Below, one piece after another: positions 44,130 to 56,480 of a DNA stretch of 64,000 bases. The notes beneath the pieces were generated by a model. That model saw only the letters and a program-made list of their open reading frames with translations. It ran no database searches and was not told the origin of the DNA. A program made the position numbers and the translations under genes. Within the stretch, counting starts at the first letter, position 1, and the number at the start of each line of letters is the position of its first letter. The stretch is from Symsagittifera roscoffensis (lineage: Eukaryota > Xenacoelomorpha > Acoela > Convolutidae). The stretch is taken from positions 14,771,018 through 14,835,017 of the forward strand of contig NC_087067.1 in NCBI RefSeq assembly GCF_963678635.1. The letters are read 5' to 3'.

Positions 44130-46640
44130 CGTTTCTATTGTTTTCCCGCATTCAAGACTGTGCTTTTTTTCTGCCTTACTCTCTACCTACGATACCAGAA
44201 ATCAATAAACAATCTTTTGAGGAAATTTTCTCAAAATTTGAGTTTTCAAGTTGGCGTTGGAGTTCAATCAAAGAAACCTAATTGTTTCTAGGTAATACTT
44301 ACGCAACTTTTCAATAATACAAATTATATAATACACTTTTCAATACACTTTTTCAATACACTTTTCAATAATACACACAATTAAAAAAGTGTGATTTTTG
44401 ATTATTTCTCTTGGTAGAGGTTTCATGAAAACTTTTTTATACGAAAAAATATTATGAACGAAGGCTCTCACAAATTTTTTGAAAAAATTTTCGGAAACAT
44501 TTTGAACAATCGCAAATAAAACTTGATTTGAACTTCATCAGACAATAAGCAAACAAAAATAGTTATACAAAGATTTCAATGTGTAGCAAACAGTCTTTAT
44601 GTCGTAAAAAACGGAAAAAAAACATTAAAACGAAGTCATTGAAATGAAAACATACTCTTTCATCTTTTCACTGAATTTTAACTTGAATAACAAAAAAATT
44701 GTGCAATTTTTCTCAAAACTGAGAAAGAGCTTCTCATAATTTTCAGAATCCGAATTGCAAGTAGTATATTTTAAATACGATTCAAGACATAAAAAAGATC
44801 AGATTTTTTAGTTGCCTAAGACCATTGATTTTATAATTCTAAATCACGGCATTTGAGACTATGAAACAACAGTGTATTAGGTCCCTGAGTCAAGCAAACG
44901 GCTTTAAAATGAATATCATAGTGCTCTCGAAGTAATCGACGGAATCAATTGAGGTACCGAAGAAATTTTCAGCCATAGCATTGATTTTTCTTCCTCAGTC
45001 ACCTTGTAACTTGGTTGGTACAAAACAAAGGAATCGGCTGTGGAACAGCAATTCAAGAAACCACAGCCTCAATGTCCAGAAAAAGATTGCAATCGAATTT
45101 ATGCAGACAAAGTAGCATATCCCTAAAATTCAATTGGAATCAGTTGAAAGTTATTTAGTTTGATAGAAAATGTAAATAGAAAATAATCTCGACACTTTTT
45201 GGCACTTTTTGTTGGCTTCTTTTTTACAAAAAGTTTTAGTAGCAATAAACCAAATAATTTGATTTAAAACACTTTTGTGATGCAACTTTTATTCACTTTC
45301 GTTCAAATTGCTTCGATAAAAAATAAAAGAGATAATTAGTTGAAAAAAGTTATCACCTGTTTTTCATTTAAGTTGTTAATTTTGTACAAATTGCTTCGAT
45401 AAAAATTAATAGAGATAATTAGTAATACAATTATCACCTGTTTTTCATTTAAGTTGTTAATTTCTGACCTGAAAACATTTTCAAATAATAACGGGTTTCT
45501 TTTGTTTCGCCGCATTAAACACTTTGCTTTTTTCTCATGCTTTAATCTCTGCCTAAGATAAAATAAATCAATAAACAAACTTTTGAGGAAATTTTCTCAA
45601 AATTTGAAGTTTCAAGTTGACGTTGGAGCTCAATCAAAGAAACGTTATTGTTTCTAGGTCAGAGTTACGCAGTTTTTTAATAAAAGTATACTGAAAAATA
45701 AAAGTATGAATTTAGATTATTCTTTTTGGTAGAGGTTTCATGAAAACTATTTTCATAAGAAAAAAACTCATTATAAACGGAGGCTCTCGTTAATTTTTTG
45801 TAAAAAAAAATTTCGAAATTATTATCAACAATTGCAAAAAAAAAATTGACTTGATTTTCATCAAATGATAAGCAAGCAACAATAGTTATACAATGATATA
45901 AATACAAGAGGAGCCGTTTTTATGTCGTTTTAAAACGGAAAAAAAATAAAACAAAGTCACTGAAATGAAAATTTACTTTTTTAGATATCTTTTCACTGAG
46001 TTTTATCTTGAATAACAAAAAAATTGTGGAATTTTTCTCAAAACTGGGAAAAACTTCTGATATTTTTCAGAGTCTGAATTGCAACCAGTATAGTTTAAAT
46101 ACGATACAAGACTTAAAGAATGATCACATTTTTTGAGATACCTAAAACCATTGATTTTATTACTCAAGGGCTGGATAGACATGAATCAGGGCTGGTTAGA
46201 CATTGATTAGATCATTTCATGCTCTCGAACAGCATTGTCTTAGGTCCTTGAGTGAAGCAAATGGCTTTAAAAAAGATAATCAAAGTGCTTTTCAAATTAA
46301 TCGAAGAAGTCAATTGAGGTATCGAAAACATTTTCAGCCGTAACATAGCTTTTTAGTAACAAGGATCACCCTGTAACTTAGTTGGTAGAAAAACAAAGGA
46401 ATAGGTTGTGGAATACCAATTCAAGAAACTACAACCTCAATGTCCAGAAATAGATTGCAATTGGAATAAGGTAGCAGACACCACAAAAATCAATTGGAAT
46501 CAGTTCAAAAGTTATTTAGTTTGATAGAGAATGTATTTGAAAAAATGTTTCGACATTTTTTGGTTACTTTTGTTGGTTTCATTTTGATGCAAATTTTATT
46601 CAAATTATACTCAAATCGTCTTCATAAAAATTATTTAAAA
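44130..46640. repeat. Large tandem duplication, about 1.37-kb unit x 2
   Basis: Unit 1 about 44130-45300 and unit 2 about 45490-46640, offset 1366 bases at ATCAATAAAC (44201 and 45567). Shared blocks keep the same order: TTTTGAGGAAATTTTCTCAA; CAATCAAAGAAAC; AGGTTTCATGAAAACT; GAGGCTCTC; TAACTT(G/A)GTTGGTA; CCTCAATGTCCAGAAA. Clearly diverged, so old. Non-coding in both units. Confidence 0.88.
45306..45466. repeat. Short tandem duplication, about 82 bp x 2
   Basis: AATTGCTTCGATAAAAA starts each copy, and TTATCACCTGTTTTTCATTT with AAGTTGTTAATTT ends each. It sits at the junction between the two 1.37-kb units. Confidence 0.85.
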
Positions 46641-46765
46641 TAAAATAAATAATTTTATAAGCTGTTTTTCACACAAGCTTTTTGTTGATTTTTGGACTCA
46701 AAGGAAATTCTAATATTAACAAACAGCCATTTTCTGCGCCGAAATTGAATTCTTGTGTTTGGATT

Positions 46766-47390
46766 TTGGTTTCCACTATTTGAAAAAGTATTTGGGTGTG
46801 TTTCAGTTTTTTTCCATACAAAATCAGGACCCACAACAAATCATCGGAATTGGTCGAGTGATATAGCCCTTCAGTCGTGATTCGGTTGACATTAAAAATT
46901 TTCCAACATTTTTTCGTTTGTTCAGAAAAACCGGAGTGAATTGTTTATTTTCGTCTAATTTCGAGCAAGTACAGCAATCGAGCTTGCTTTTTAATGCTTA
47001 ATTTCGGCCGTTCACAAAATCTCAATTAAGTTATTTTTAGTTTGGTGCAAATATAATTAAATCTTTTTAAGTTTTTTAGCGCCATTTTGAGGATCAAAAC
47101 TTCAAAAATTCAAAAAGTTTCTGCAAAAAATACTGGAAAAACTTTGAATTTTTTCAGGTTTTTTTGTGTGTTTTTTTAGCCATTTCACCTTAAACAATCT
47201 TGTTCAATTTGCAAGTTTTACTTTGACTGAGATATAAGTTTTGCATAACTATAACTATACCTGTAGTTTTTGTCCAGATCCTTTTATCACAAAACAGAAA
47301 ATAAACTATCTTATTTTGGAAAAAAAAGTTTGTGTGATTTTTAAGACGATGGTCGGAACATTCTGTGCTACTTGCACAGTAACCGGCTAT
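46766..47390 (+). mobile_element. Family B copy, full length
   Basis: Left end degraded (TTGGTTTCCACTATTTG). Internal CACAACAAATCATCGGAA and GGTCGAGTGATATAGCCC blocks. The right end is complete: GATGGTCGGAACATT (from 47348), hairpin CTGTGCTACTTGCACAG (47363-47379) and tail TAACCGGCTAT. Best example of the family B terminus. Confidence 0.85.
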
Positions 47391-49255
47391 CTTTATTTTA
47401 ATTATAGATTCAATAAGCTAACGAAAATTAGCCCAGAACGTTGATAATGAAAATGTCATTTGAAGAAATTTTTATAATTTTATTTTATATCGCCGCGCGA
47501 ACCCTTAGATTTGCAAAGTTAAACAATGAATACTTAATACTCAATACCTTGCAGTAATTTTGTTTGTGGCCTTGATGGCAATTTCTCTTGAGTGCAAAAT
47601 TTTCCCAGTTTTAAAACAAAAGCAATAAATAAACCAATTCACTATTGTTGAAATTTTGATGGGTTTTAGAGAAATTTTTTTCTATGCTCTCTGATAATAC
47701 TTTTTGAGAGTTCTGATTAGATATTCTAGAAAAGTTTTGCGCAGTATAGATTTATAGATTTTGAGGAGTAAAAATTTTCATGTCCTGTTCAAAAATCATT
47801 AACGATATTTCTTGGAAATGTTATTCTGGCATGTAACGTCTTTCTGAAAAATACAAATGGTTTTTTAATTTGCTTTAAACTGGGCCCTGCGTTATTTTGT
47901 TCAATAGGCACATGGTAAAAAACCGAACTTTAATAAATCGATATCAGCCGTTGTATTTTTTTTGGAAAACGTTTCTTCCTCACAAGGTTTTAAAAATTTG
48001 TCAATTGCGAATCTTTGTTTTAATCGTAGAAAAATTTATCCCTGAGACTGACAAAATTTTGAGTGAATCAAGAACCATCAAAAACAAGGACTTCAAAAAT
48101 GCTCATCAGCCTCCGCTAAAAAAGAGCTACCTAACTTAAAAAAAAGCACTTGATGTTTGTTTAAGGATCTAAATTTTAAGGCGGTAACACGTGAAAACTA
48201 TACACGGGGGAAAACGGCAGTGTTAATACGGTAGTGCTAATACTAAAAAAACAGAAAAAACTATATAAACCAATTTAGAAAGTTGTAACATCATGCCAAT
48301 ACGGCAATCTGTTACAACCGTTTAGAAGTTGTTGATGGCTGCTTTTTAGCAGTTCACAGAAAAAAACATTGCTGTAAAGATTTTTGAAATTTGAGAGGAT
48401 TATTGGCGCAGCTATACTTTTTGTCCTGTATGTCAATCTATCAGTTTTTAAGGAACTTTTAACTAGCTTCAAGATATCCTTGTCAATCATCAAAAAAAAA
48501 CTTATCGGAAGTTTTCGAAAAATGCCGGTCGACCCTAAAGCTGAATTTGAAGGCATCAAGTCAGTCGACATTTTTGATCGATTTGATCACTCATTATCTC
48601 TGTTTGTTTAGTGGTACTACAACACAAACAATAGTCTGTGTTACACTACTTGAATTACACTCAAATGACAATCGAAGGTTCTTTAAGTCTTCGCGAATCC
48701 TCCCTCTAACCCAAAAGACCTTCCAACGGGCACTCACGTGTTACAAAAGTTGCCCAATTTAGATAGTATTAGTGCCCTCTTCAAAAATTAGAGTACTTTA
48801 GATATGTTTAGAAGAGGCAAGAAGTCGGAAGTTATTTAAAAGCATAAATACAAGCTTATTAGAGAGAATTTGGGCTAAAAGTAAAAGTAAAGACAGTTAT
48901 GTGTATGAACACTTGGAAGTAGTGCATCAATTATGGATTATTTCAAAGGTGTGCTGTGTAATTGATTGAAGATGGAATTATAGATTGGGCAATTATTTTC
49001 GCGACAAATAGGTGTCATCACACATTGAGTGTTGCACTGATTTTTAACCTTTTTTCTATTGAGAAAAATTGAAGAATCAATGCTCACAAGGAACAAAATC
49101 AAAGCGAAAGAGTATTTTAGCCGACTGCTTTTATAGTATAGCACACTCAAAACCAGGATTCAAATTACCCAGGATTCAATTTACCCAAATTACCCAGAAG
49201 TAGTGTTAAAAATGAGAACACTATTCAAATATTGTTCAAATAGTAGAAAAAAAAA
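47391..49255. other. Intergenic; one ambiguous open region
   Basis: Mostly AT-rich with nothing recognised. At 48275-48611 overlapping open frames of 98 codons (-) and 75 codons (+) have a more balanced composition, and may be a worn transposon or an unrecognised exon. Neither shows a known motif, so neither is called a gene. Confidence 0.3.
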
Positions 49256-49405
49256 CGGATCTTCTTAACTATTTTCCTGTTGAAATAGGGAGGAAAAAGT
49301 TATCAAGGTACAGAACTCGTATATGCTTAACTGTTCAAGTTTTAGTTTATAGAGGGAGGCTCGTTACAAGGTACCATAGGGGGAGCGGAATAATTAATAA
49401 GATCC
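49256..49405. mobile_element. MITE (family C), second copy
   Basis: Ends CGGATCTTCTTAACTA and AATTAATAAGATCC. Internal TTTATAGAGGGAGGCTCG and CAAGGTACCATAGGGGGAG segments match the copy at 36176. Flanked by AGAAAAAA-type sequence on both sides, a plausible 8-bp duplication in an A-rich target. Confidence 0.75.
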
Positions 49406-49959
49406 AGAAAAAACTTCAAGATAAAGCTTAAAAAATTTTACACAATTCTATCTTTCTCTCAGTAGCGTTTTCAAAGGCAAGGAACAACCGCCCCCCCCCC
49501 TTCTCAGCAGTTCGAAAAGGAGAACTGCGTTGATACAGTTTAAGGCCATCCATTTTTTTTACTGAGCATTCCTAGAAGGACAAAATTTACTAACTTTTGG
49601 AAGATTATAGAAATGAAAATTTTCCACAATAATTTTTTGCTCTTAGTTTATCAGTTCGGCTATAAGGCCAATCTAATTATTGCACAGATATACAAAATTA
49701 TCTAGCTACAAAATTATCTAGCTATGAGTTCCGCTTTCTTAGTTGCTATCTCCGAAATAGATGAATGGAAAAATTACAATCGGATTAATTATTAATACTC
49801 TGAGTTAACGATTATAAACCTTACAACTTTTTAAAAATAGTGTTCAGTAAAATTAGAGTTGAATGAAATATGTTAGAGTATTTCAAGTGACAGGAACATA
49901 ATAGTTTAATTGGGTGTAAAAACAATCCTTTCTGGGGCGACAAGACAATCAAAAAGTGA

Positions 49960-50290
49960 TCGGTGTTTCTCACAAAATGCAATTGCTTTCACACTTGCTT
50001 GGAGAAGTCTTGTTTTACAAGTCCCCGTCTCAATTAAATCGCCCAAATTATCCCCCAATTACCCACTTAACATCACCCACCCGGCGTGAAGAGCCCACTT
50101 GAGAAGAACTCTCATCTCGCCAAAAATCCCCCAATCCTTAAATTCTACCTGTGCCAGCCTTTAACTCCCATTTCGGTAATCTGCCCCCCTATAGTTTAGA
50201 GGCAGTTTTGTGGTGGGGGTGTGCGCTGCTAAAGCCGACCATAAACACATAAACACGCCCCTGAATGCCAATTAGTTGAGATTCTTTCGC
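49960..50290. promoter_or_regulatory. GC-richer block, candidate regulatory element
   Basis: Mixed composition within AT-rich DNA: CAATTAAATCGCCCAAATTA, CCCAATTACCCACTTAA and GGTGGGGGTGTGCGCTGC. Repeated CAATTA cores next to C-rich runs. No frame or repeat relation. Confidence 0.28.
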
Positions 50291-50679
50291 ACAGATTCAA
50301 ATTTCAAGGAAATCATTTAATATTATTATGTAATATACAATAAGCTAAAATTTTGTATACTATAAATATTCTGAATTTGATGCTATTTTTTGGTGAGCCG
50401 CAGTTTTTAGCAAACCAAGTTCAGCAACAATAATGAGACATTTTTTTTCAATTTTTCTATATTTGCTCCGTGATTTATTATTCACGATTTTGAAAGGCTC
50501 GATAGAAAATTGATCCAAAATTGCAGTTTTTTTTGTACAAACTCGCAATCAAATTGATTCCAGCTTTGAAATCAATATATTTGACTAGCCCATTGCATAT
50601 TGCAACAATGCATGGCTTCAAAATTCTATAACTTTTTTTGAAGTTTTTTGATTATTAATTTGAAATAACTTCTCTCTTT

Positions 50680-50870
50680 CTCCTTCTTTTTCCCCTAAGT
50701 TTGTCCCTCTTTCTTCCCACGGTGGGCGAGCTAGAGAGAGGGAGAGAAGGATCCCCCCGTTGGGTCTTAGCGGGGAGGATGTGTCTCGGGAAGGCAAATA
50801 GTGCGGCGAGGGGTGAATAGGCCACACTTTTGTGCAAACCAAACAATCCCCGCGATATTCGATCAACTTT
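50680..50870. promoter_or_regulatory. CT/GA-rich and GC-rich island
   Basis: Polypyrimidine run, then CCCACGGTGGGCGAGC, GAGAGAGGGAGAGAAGG and GCGGCGAGGGG. Could be a promoter or GAGA-type element of an unseen transcript; the overlapping 97- and 63-codon minus-strand frames have no motif. Confidence 0.25.
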
Positions 50871-50929
50871 AACAAACCATTGGCCGAAAAGTCAAATAGC
50901 CGAATCATCACAAAAAACTACAAATATAG

Positions 50930-51811
50930 AATGAAAATTAAAAAAAAAATTATTTGAAATAAACCTTCAAAAACTTTTCAAACTCTCGTATATAATATTT
51001 TTTCTTTCAAAACAATTTTTTTGTTATTGCCAATTTTACTAAAAATTTGGGATAAATTTTCGATAAAAATAACTCCATGTGTCATTTCATTTTTGAACTT
51101 TCGATCGGATGAACTGTGATCAGTACTGCTATATGTTCATCAGTTTCGGAAGTGGAATAGCTGAAAAATCCACAAGTTCAAAATCGATTACACTTTTTTC
51201 AATCGATTTTGTGTTCTTTGCTCTGCAAGTAAACTCTAGTCTCCTTTACTGCTTCAGATCAATTCTCACCAGCACAAATAACAAACAAATAACAAACAAC
51301 AAAAGAACTGCACAAGCACTATTCAAGTATTGACCTACATATTGATTCATCTCTATAGATAAGGAGATTCTTCATTTTCACTGTTTTCAGTACTCTCAAA
51401 AATCATGCAGAAATTTCCACAAAAACTTTCATTTTGAATATAGTTAAGGGGAGCTACCTGAAATTGTGGTTTTTCTTGGTCATATTTTACTCTGCATGAA
51501 GATTTTTACACTAATAATAATTCAATCAAAAACAACATAAAATATTATGATATTTAACTGCATTTTCCTTGTTGAAGTTTTTCAACAAACAAAAACAAAA
51601 TAGAAAAAACATCACATCATTGATTTAATGTATCTCCTCTTTTTGTTTCAAAACTTGAGCAAATTTTTGTACTCAAGAAAAATCTCCATCGGGGCTAAGA
51701 AGATCAAGAGTCTCTCGAGGAGAACTTCTTTTATCGCAAACTGTTTTCATGAAGGGAATTCTTTTCAAATTTAACATATCTAAAGGCTACCGCAGAATGA
51801 AAAATGCAATT
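50930..51811. other. Intergenic, nothing recognised
   Basis: AT-rich. A 74-codon frame (51109-51333) ends in a low-complexity Asn/Thr stretch and looks like chance. Confidence 0.5.
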
Positions 51812-52326
51812 GTAACGGAATATTTGTGCGCGGGGTGGGTTTTTTTTCTTCAGACAAATTTCTAATTTTTAACTATCCATTTTTGACGGATTTTCTTTTA
51901 TATCATTCGAAAGCTATCGTTGTCCTGAGCTTAAATTCTTAAAGATATTTTACCTGTGATTATTTTTTGTAAAGTTATGGCGGTTTAAAGATTGCCATTT
52001 CGGCCAATTTGGGACAATGAACGCGCGATATATTTCGCGCTATTAAAGCGTAAGCGGAGATTTAATCCCTCTTAGAAATCGCTCCAAATTTGTTGAAAGA
52101 AGTTTACTTGCCATAATTGATTTGTTACAAGGAGCAAAATCTATTCTTTTGTAGTTTATATGGCGTCTGGGGGGATGATTTTCATAGAAAAAAATTTTAA
52201 TCTCTGAAACTTTGTTTCATTTCTTATTACATTTAAATTGTTAATGATATTCATGTTATAACTACTCCATAAAACTTAAAAGGCAGTCGGAGCACACAGG
52301 GCTTCGCTCTGATACGAGCAGTCTTG
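51812..52326 (+). mobile_element. Family A copy, left tip missing
   Basis: Begins TAACGGAATATTTGTGC; the TGTTCCGAC tip is absent. Contains GCGCGATATATTTCGCGC, itself an internal hairpin, and GGGGGGATGATTTTCAT. The right end has AGTCGGAGCACA, hairpin CAGGGCTTCGCTCTG (52297-52311, one wobble pair) and tail ATACGAGCAGTCTTG. Confidence 0.85.
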
Positions 52327-54730
52327 TTAAGTTCTAAGCGCAACTGTTTTAGGCGATAGACATACATCTGAAAAAACTCAATCTAAATCAATTCACTTTT
52401 GGTGCAGAAAAATTACAGATTAGTTATACTCAAAGTTTCTTTTCACGCCAAAAATCAATCCGAGAGGCAAATGAAAAGCATACCTTATAAACTTATTTCC
52501 AATTTTCTCTGTTCTTTGATAACCGAGAAAGTCTGAATATAATCTGTATAGAATTTGTATAAATTGAGTATACAGAAAAAAAGGACAAATATTGGTTTAA
52601 ATCAACTTGAATTAATTTTCTCGATACTCAAAATCCATATGAAATTGAAAACATAAAAAATTGACAAAATTGGAATTAATTCGATTTAGAAATGATTGAA
52701 ATTGAAACTTTTTTTGCTAAATTTGTTTAATCAAACTAAATTGATTTGAAAATCGATGCAAATCTTTTCTGTTATATTTTTGCTACTTTATGTGTATAAA
52801 CTCAATTTCTGACTGCGATCCGTTTCAGTACGGGCAGTGATAATCATGTCTTTTGCAGAAAAGTTCAGTGATTGCCATCGTTGCATCAGGATCTGATTAG
52901 TGTCCAATTATCAGCAATCAAAACTGATATACCCCGATGAGGATGCTGCAGCGCTGGAAATTTCATTTCTGAAGTAGCCTTGAATCATTTCTGAACCAGC
53001 ACTAGTTTCTATTTTTTTCGCTTAGCAAAAGGCAATCCCACAAGGGGATCGAATTTTTAACTTCGTAAGCTCTTGTCACTTATGTTCGTCATGGTTGTTT
53101 GGAACCAATGTGCTAAAGATAACAGAGCAAAACCATACAAACCTGTAGAGCTATATATTTGTTACGTGGAACAAATCATACCAAAACGCACATAACCGTT
53201 CAGGATTAACTGTCGATACAATGATCCAGTCAGTAAAAACGAAACGTTCAATATTTTAGTGCCAAGCAAAGTTATCAAAAACTAATTGTTCAAAAACAAA
53301 AACCTCATAAAGTCTCAAAAATTTTTTCACAACAAAAAAGTGCTGGATGAAGCTACAATAAATGCTCCAATATTTTAGTTTTAGTCGAAAAGAGGTTAAA
53401 AAAATATTCTGCCTAATTTTTGCGCTCTTGTCACTGATTGGTTGAGATATATGCAAAACCTTAGATAAAGATTGTTGAAATTCAGAACAGTTTGACCAAA
53501 ACTAGTAGCAAGTATCAAACCTGCTCCCATAACCCTTACTCATGCAAGGTCCACCACTTCACTTAGTGATAAAACCTGCGTCAGACGAACTTACGAAGTA
53601 AGATTGCGACAACTTTCCAATTTTTGTACTTCAAATCAAGGGGATATATAGGGAACGTCTTCTCAATAACTTGACAATCTGATAAAATGTGTTCTTCTTG
53701 TGTATTTTAATCTTCCACTTTCTCGAGTTGATTTTTTTATTTAGTTTTTTTTGAATCCCTGTAAAAATTTTCGGTAGCCTGAAGATCAAGATTACACAGC
53801 CTGAATGCAATTTTTTTGTTATCAAACAATCGCAGAAAATCTATCCAAAACCTCAAAACTTTCTAGCTTGTGTTGGAACTAGGAACTGCACTTTTAATAT
53901 TGTTCACCCAGCTTTCTTTAGGTTTTTAAATTATTTCTTTTTTGAGACTTTCGAAGCCGCGGTTTTCTATACACAACTTTTTCAAATCGAGACATTAAAC
54001 GAATCCAACCAAACTAGAGAACTTTTGACCAGGTGTTCCATAAAATATTGAGTAGCAAGCTACCTCTTTAAAAGTTAAGCTGGGTGATTTTGCTAACTTT
54101 ACGCTCAAACTACCATTAAAAAGTTCAAACCGATAAATTAGCGTATACTAATTCTCATGCGCCGTAATACAAAAACTCAGAACAAAAAAAAAACAGCTAA
54201 AAAAAGACAACTCGTTGATATCAAGAAAAAGCTAAAACAAGTAACTCATCCAAGTTGTTGTTCCAAGTTAGTTCAGAATTTTGATAGTTTTTCTTGATGT
54301 TATTAGGCAGGGGAGATGGGCAATAAATTCAAAAAACGAATTCACTAAGTTGATATCAGAGAACTAAAGTGAGTCAAAATTCATCAAAACAGCATTGGAA
54401 AATTCGAACATTTGAAGATCGAAAAAATTTTTTTTTCTTTAAAGATTGCTAGTATTGCTGAAAATCTATTTACAAAAACGTCTTTTTGAATTTATGAATA
54501 TCAAAACACTCCTTATCATCGAGAGATTAGAAAACAATTCAATCGTTTGATAAAAAATAGTTTAATTGAATTGGTTAGAAGCTTATTAATTTACAATTGG
54601 ATTGATTACTATCGGTGTTTGTCTTTAGGACTACTTTTGTTTGAGGCAATTGAAGCGCGCTATAACTAAATTTATATTACGCAACTAGCGTAAATGGAAA
54701 ATTATGCTAGCTCTCAAAAACCATTTCTTA
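52327..54730. other. Intergenic, nothing recognised
   Basis: AT-rich, except 52820-53060, which is slightly richer. No exon, RNA gene or element end recognised. Confidence 0.5.
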
Positions 54731-54734
54731 GATG

Positions 54735-54808
54735 GTATAGCTGGTTACTGTGTTATAGATGGTATAGCTGGTTCCAAAGTATAGCTGGTTACTGTGTTAA
54801 TAGCACAG
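54735..54808. repeat. Tandem copies of family B terminal sequence
   Basis: TATAGCTGGTTACTGTGTTA occurs at 54736 and again from 54780, with a partial copy (TATAGCTGGTT) at 54762. Each is the outer tail plus hairpin arm of the minus-strand family B element that follows. Confidence 0.8.
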
Positions 54809-55348
54809 AATCTTCCGACTATAGCTTAAAAAAAAACACAACAAAAAGTTTTTTCAAAATTGTGTCGTTTTTTTTTCGGCGTGGTGTGATAAAAGTAGCT
54901 GAACGAAACACTAGAGATTACACATATTTGACAGTCATAGTAAAATAAGCAAATTGAAAAACAATTTTTGTAGAAAAAAGACCATAAAACAAAAAACCAA
55001 AAGAAAAATCAAAAATTTTTTAAATTTTTTTTTGCAATTTTTTGAATTTTCGAAATTAGTGATTCCAAAAACGTGCTAAGTTACTCAAAAAAAATAACTG
55101 TACTTGAGTACAACTAAGTTTTTATGTTTTGAGGCAAGCTATTCTAAGCCTGCTCCCTCGCTTTACTCGCTCGAATTACGACAGGAAAACAAAAATTTTA
55201 TACCGGTTTTTCTCGAAACTGGGACATTTTTATGAAATTTTGTAGTGTCGTTCGAATCACGACTCTAAGGGCTTTTATATGATATATCACTCAACTCTCT
55301 CCGATGATTACTTGTGGTAGCTGATTTTGCGCTGAAATGGTCGGAACA
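54781..55348 (-). mobile_element. Family B copy, full length, both ends intact
   Basis: Minus strand. The right end is at the low coordinate: tail ATAGCTGGTTA, hairpin CTGTG-TTAATAG-CACAG (54792-54808), then AATCTTCCGACTAT. The left end is at the high coordinate, ATGGTCGGAACA (55337-55348). It shows the inverted subterminal repeats and one-sided hairpin together. Confidence 0.88.
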
Positions 55349-55473
55349 ATGAAGCAGCTTGTTTTTCGAAATAATGCGTTACTATTTGAAAAACTAACAT
55401 TTTTTTGCTGAGTTGCGTGAGCAAAAAAATTTGCAAGTTTTAATCAAAAAGTACATCCAATAAGTGTGACAAA

Positions 55474-55512
55474 TGGAACATTCAGAGCTTTGCCCTGATA
55501 CGAGCACTCTTG
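55474..55512 (+). mobile_element. Family A right-end fragment
   Basis: GGAACATTCAGAGC-TTT-GCCCTG and tail ATACGAGCACTCTTG. Only the last ~39 bases of the element remain. Confidence 0.75.
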
Positions 55513-55519
55513 TCTTTTT

Positions 55520-56290
55520 AATAAATCATAAAGAAACACTGATTAACGCATATTACACAACTTGTCCTAAGTGTAACCATAGCTGAGCAAAGCGTAGCCA
55601 GCAATCACTACTTGTCCATTTCGAGTTTTAAACTAGATTTTAACTTTTTCCAGTAGTGGCATTCCTCATAATTATCTATTTGATTTTTTTTTCTATGTGT
55701 GTCATTTATTAAAAGTTGTATTACCAGTAATAAGTTTCCCCCTTCTTAAAGGTGGCGGTAAGGGGTGAGAAAATAGTTTACAAGAAGCTGTTTCTATGAT
55801 TGCACAGTTTCAAATTTGATAAGTTCATATTTAAAAGAAATCAGTCAAAAATTAAAAAAAAATTATCAAGCTCTGACTGCATAATGTGACGAATTAATTG
55901 TTTTTTTTTTTAGATTAAGGCGCTGACCCGATTAGCATCTTTGCATCTATTGGACAAAAAACTTCATCTCTGATTAGAATATTTCTGAATGAAAGAAAAT
56001 AAGAGTAATCTTGATGACAACACTCCCTTGAATGGAGCTGCTTTGTAATGACAATTCGAAACTCCAAGTGATCTGAGTTCCTCTGTGCGGGATGAAGACG
56101 TCCCGTGGAGCAGCTTGGGAGCCCACAACAATTTCAAATCATCGAATCTATCGAATAAGAAGTCTCATTCAGCCGAAAACATTTATTAGAAAATTATATC
56201 GTGTTTTGAAACCTGTTGCTAGTATTTATATTAAGACTTACGAATTAATTTTTTTGTTAGATCAAGAGTTTATATTAAAGTTTCGGCCAC
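55520..56290. other. Intergenic, nothing recognised
   Basis: AT-rich, with a short G-rich stretch near 55745-55770. No gene or known element. Confidence 0.5.
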
Positions 56291-56299
56291 GTTTGTTTT

Positions 56300-56480
56300 C
56301 TGCTTAGCGAACTGGGGTTAAGTTGGGTATAGAAGTCTGTTGCCGGGTGCAATTGACCCCCTCCGAACCCTCACAAGCGAGCCCAATTAGTCCACCCATT
56401 GCACCGTATGATACAATACTGCCCTCCCGATACAAATTAATATACTGTGTATAGCTAAAATTTATAACCAAAAGATTAAC
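56300..56480. promoter_or_regulatory. GC-richer island, candidate regulatory element
   Basis: Contains GGGTTAAGTTGGG, GCAATTGACCCCC, CCCAATTAGTCC and ACAAATTAATATAC. The style resembles the islands at 39820 and 49960 (CAATTA next to C-runs). Confidence 0.25.
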
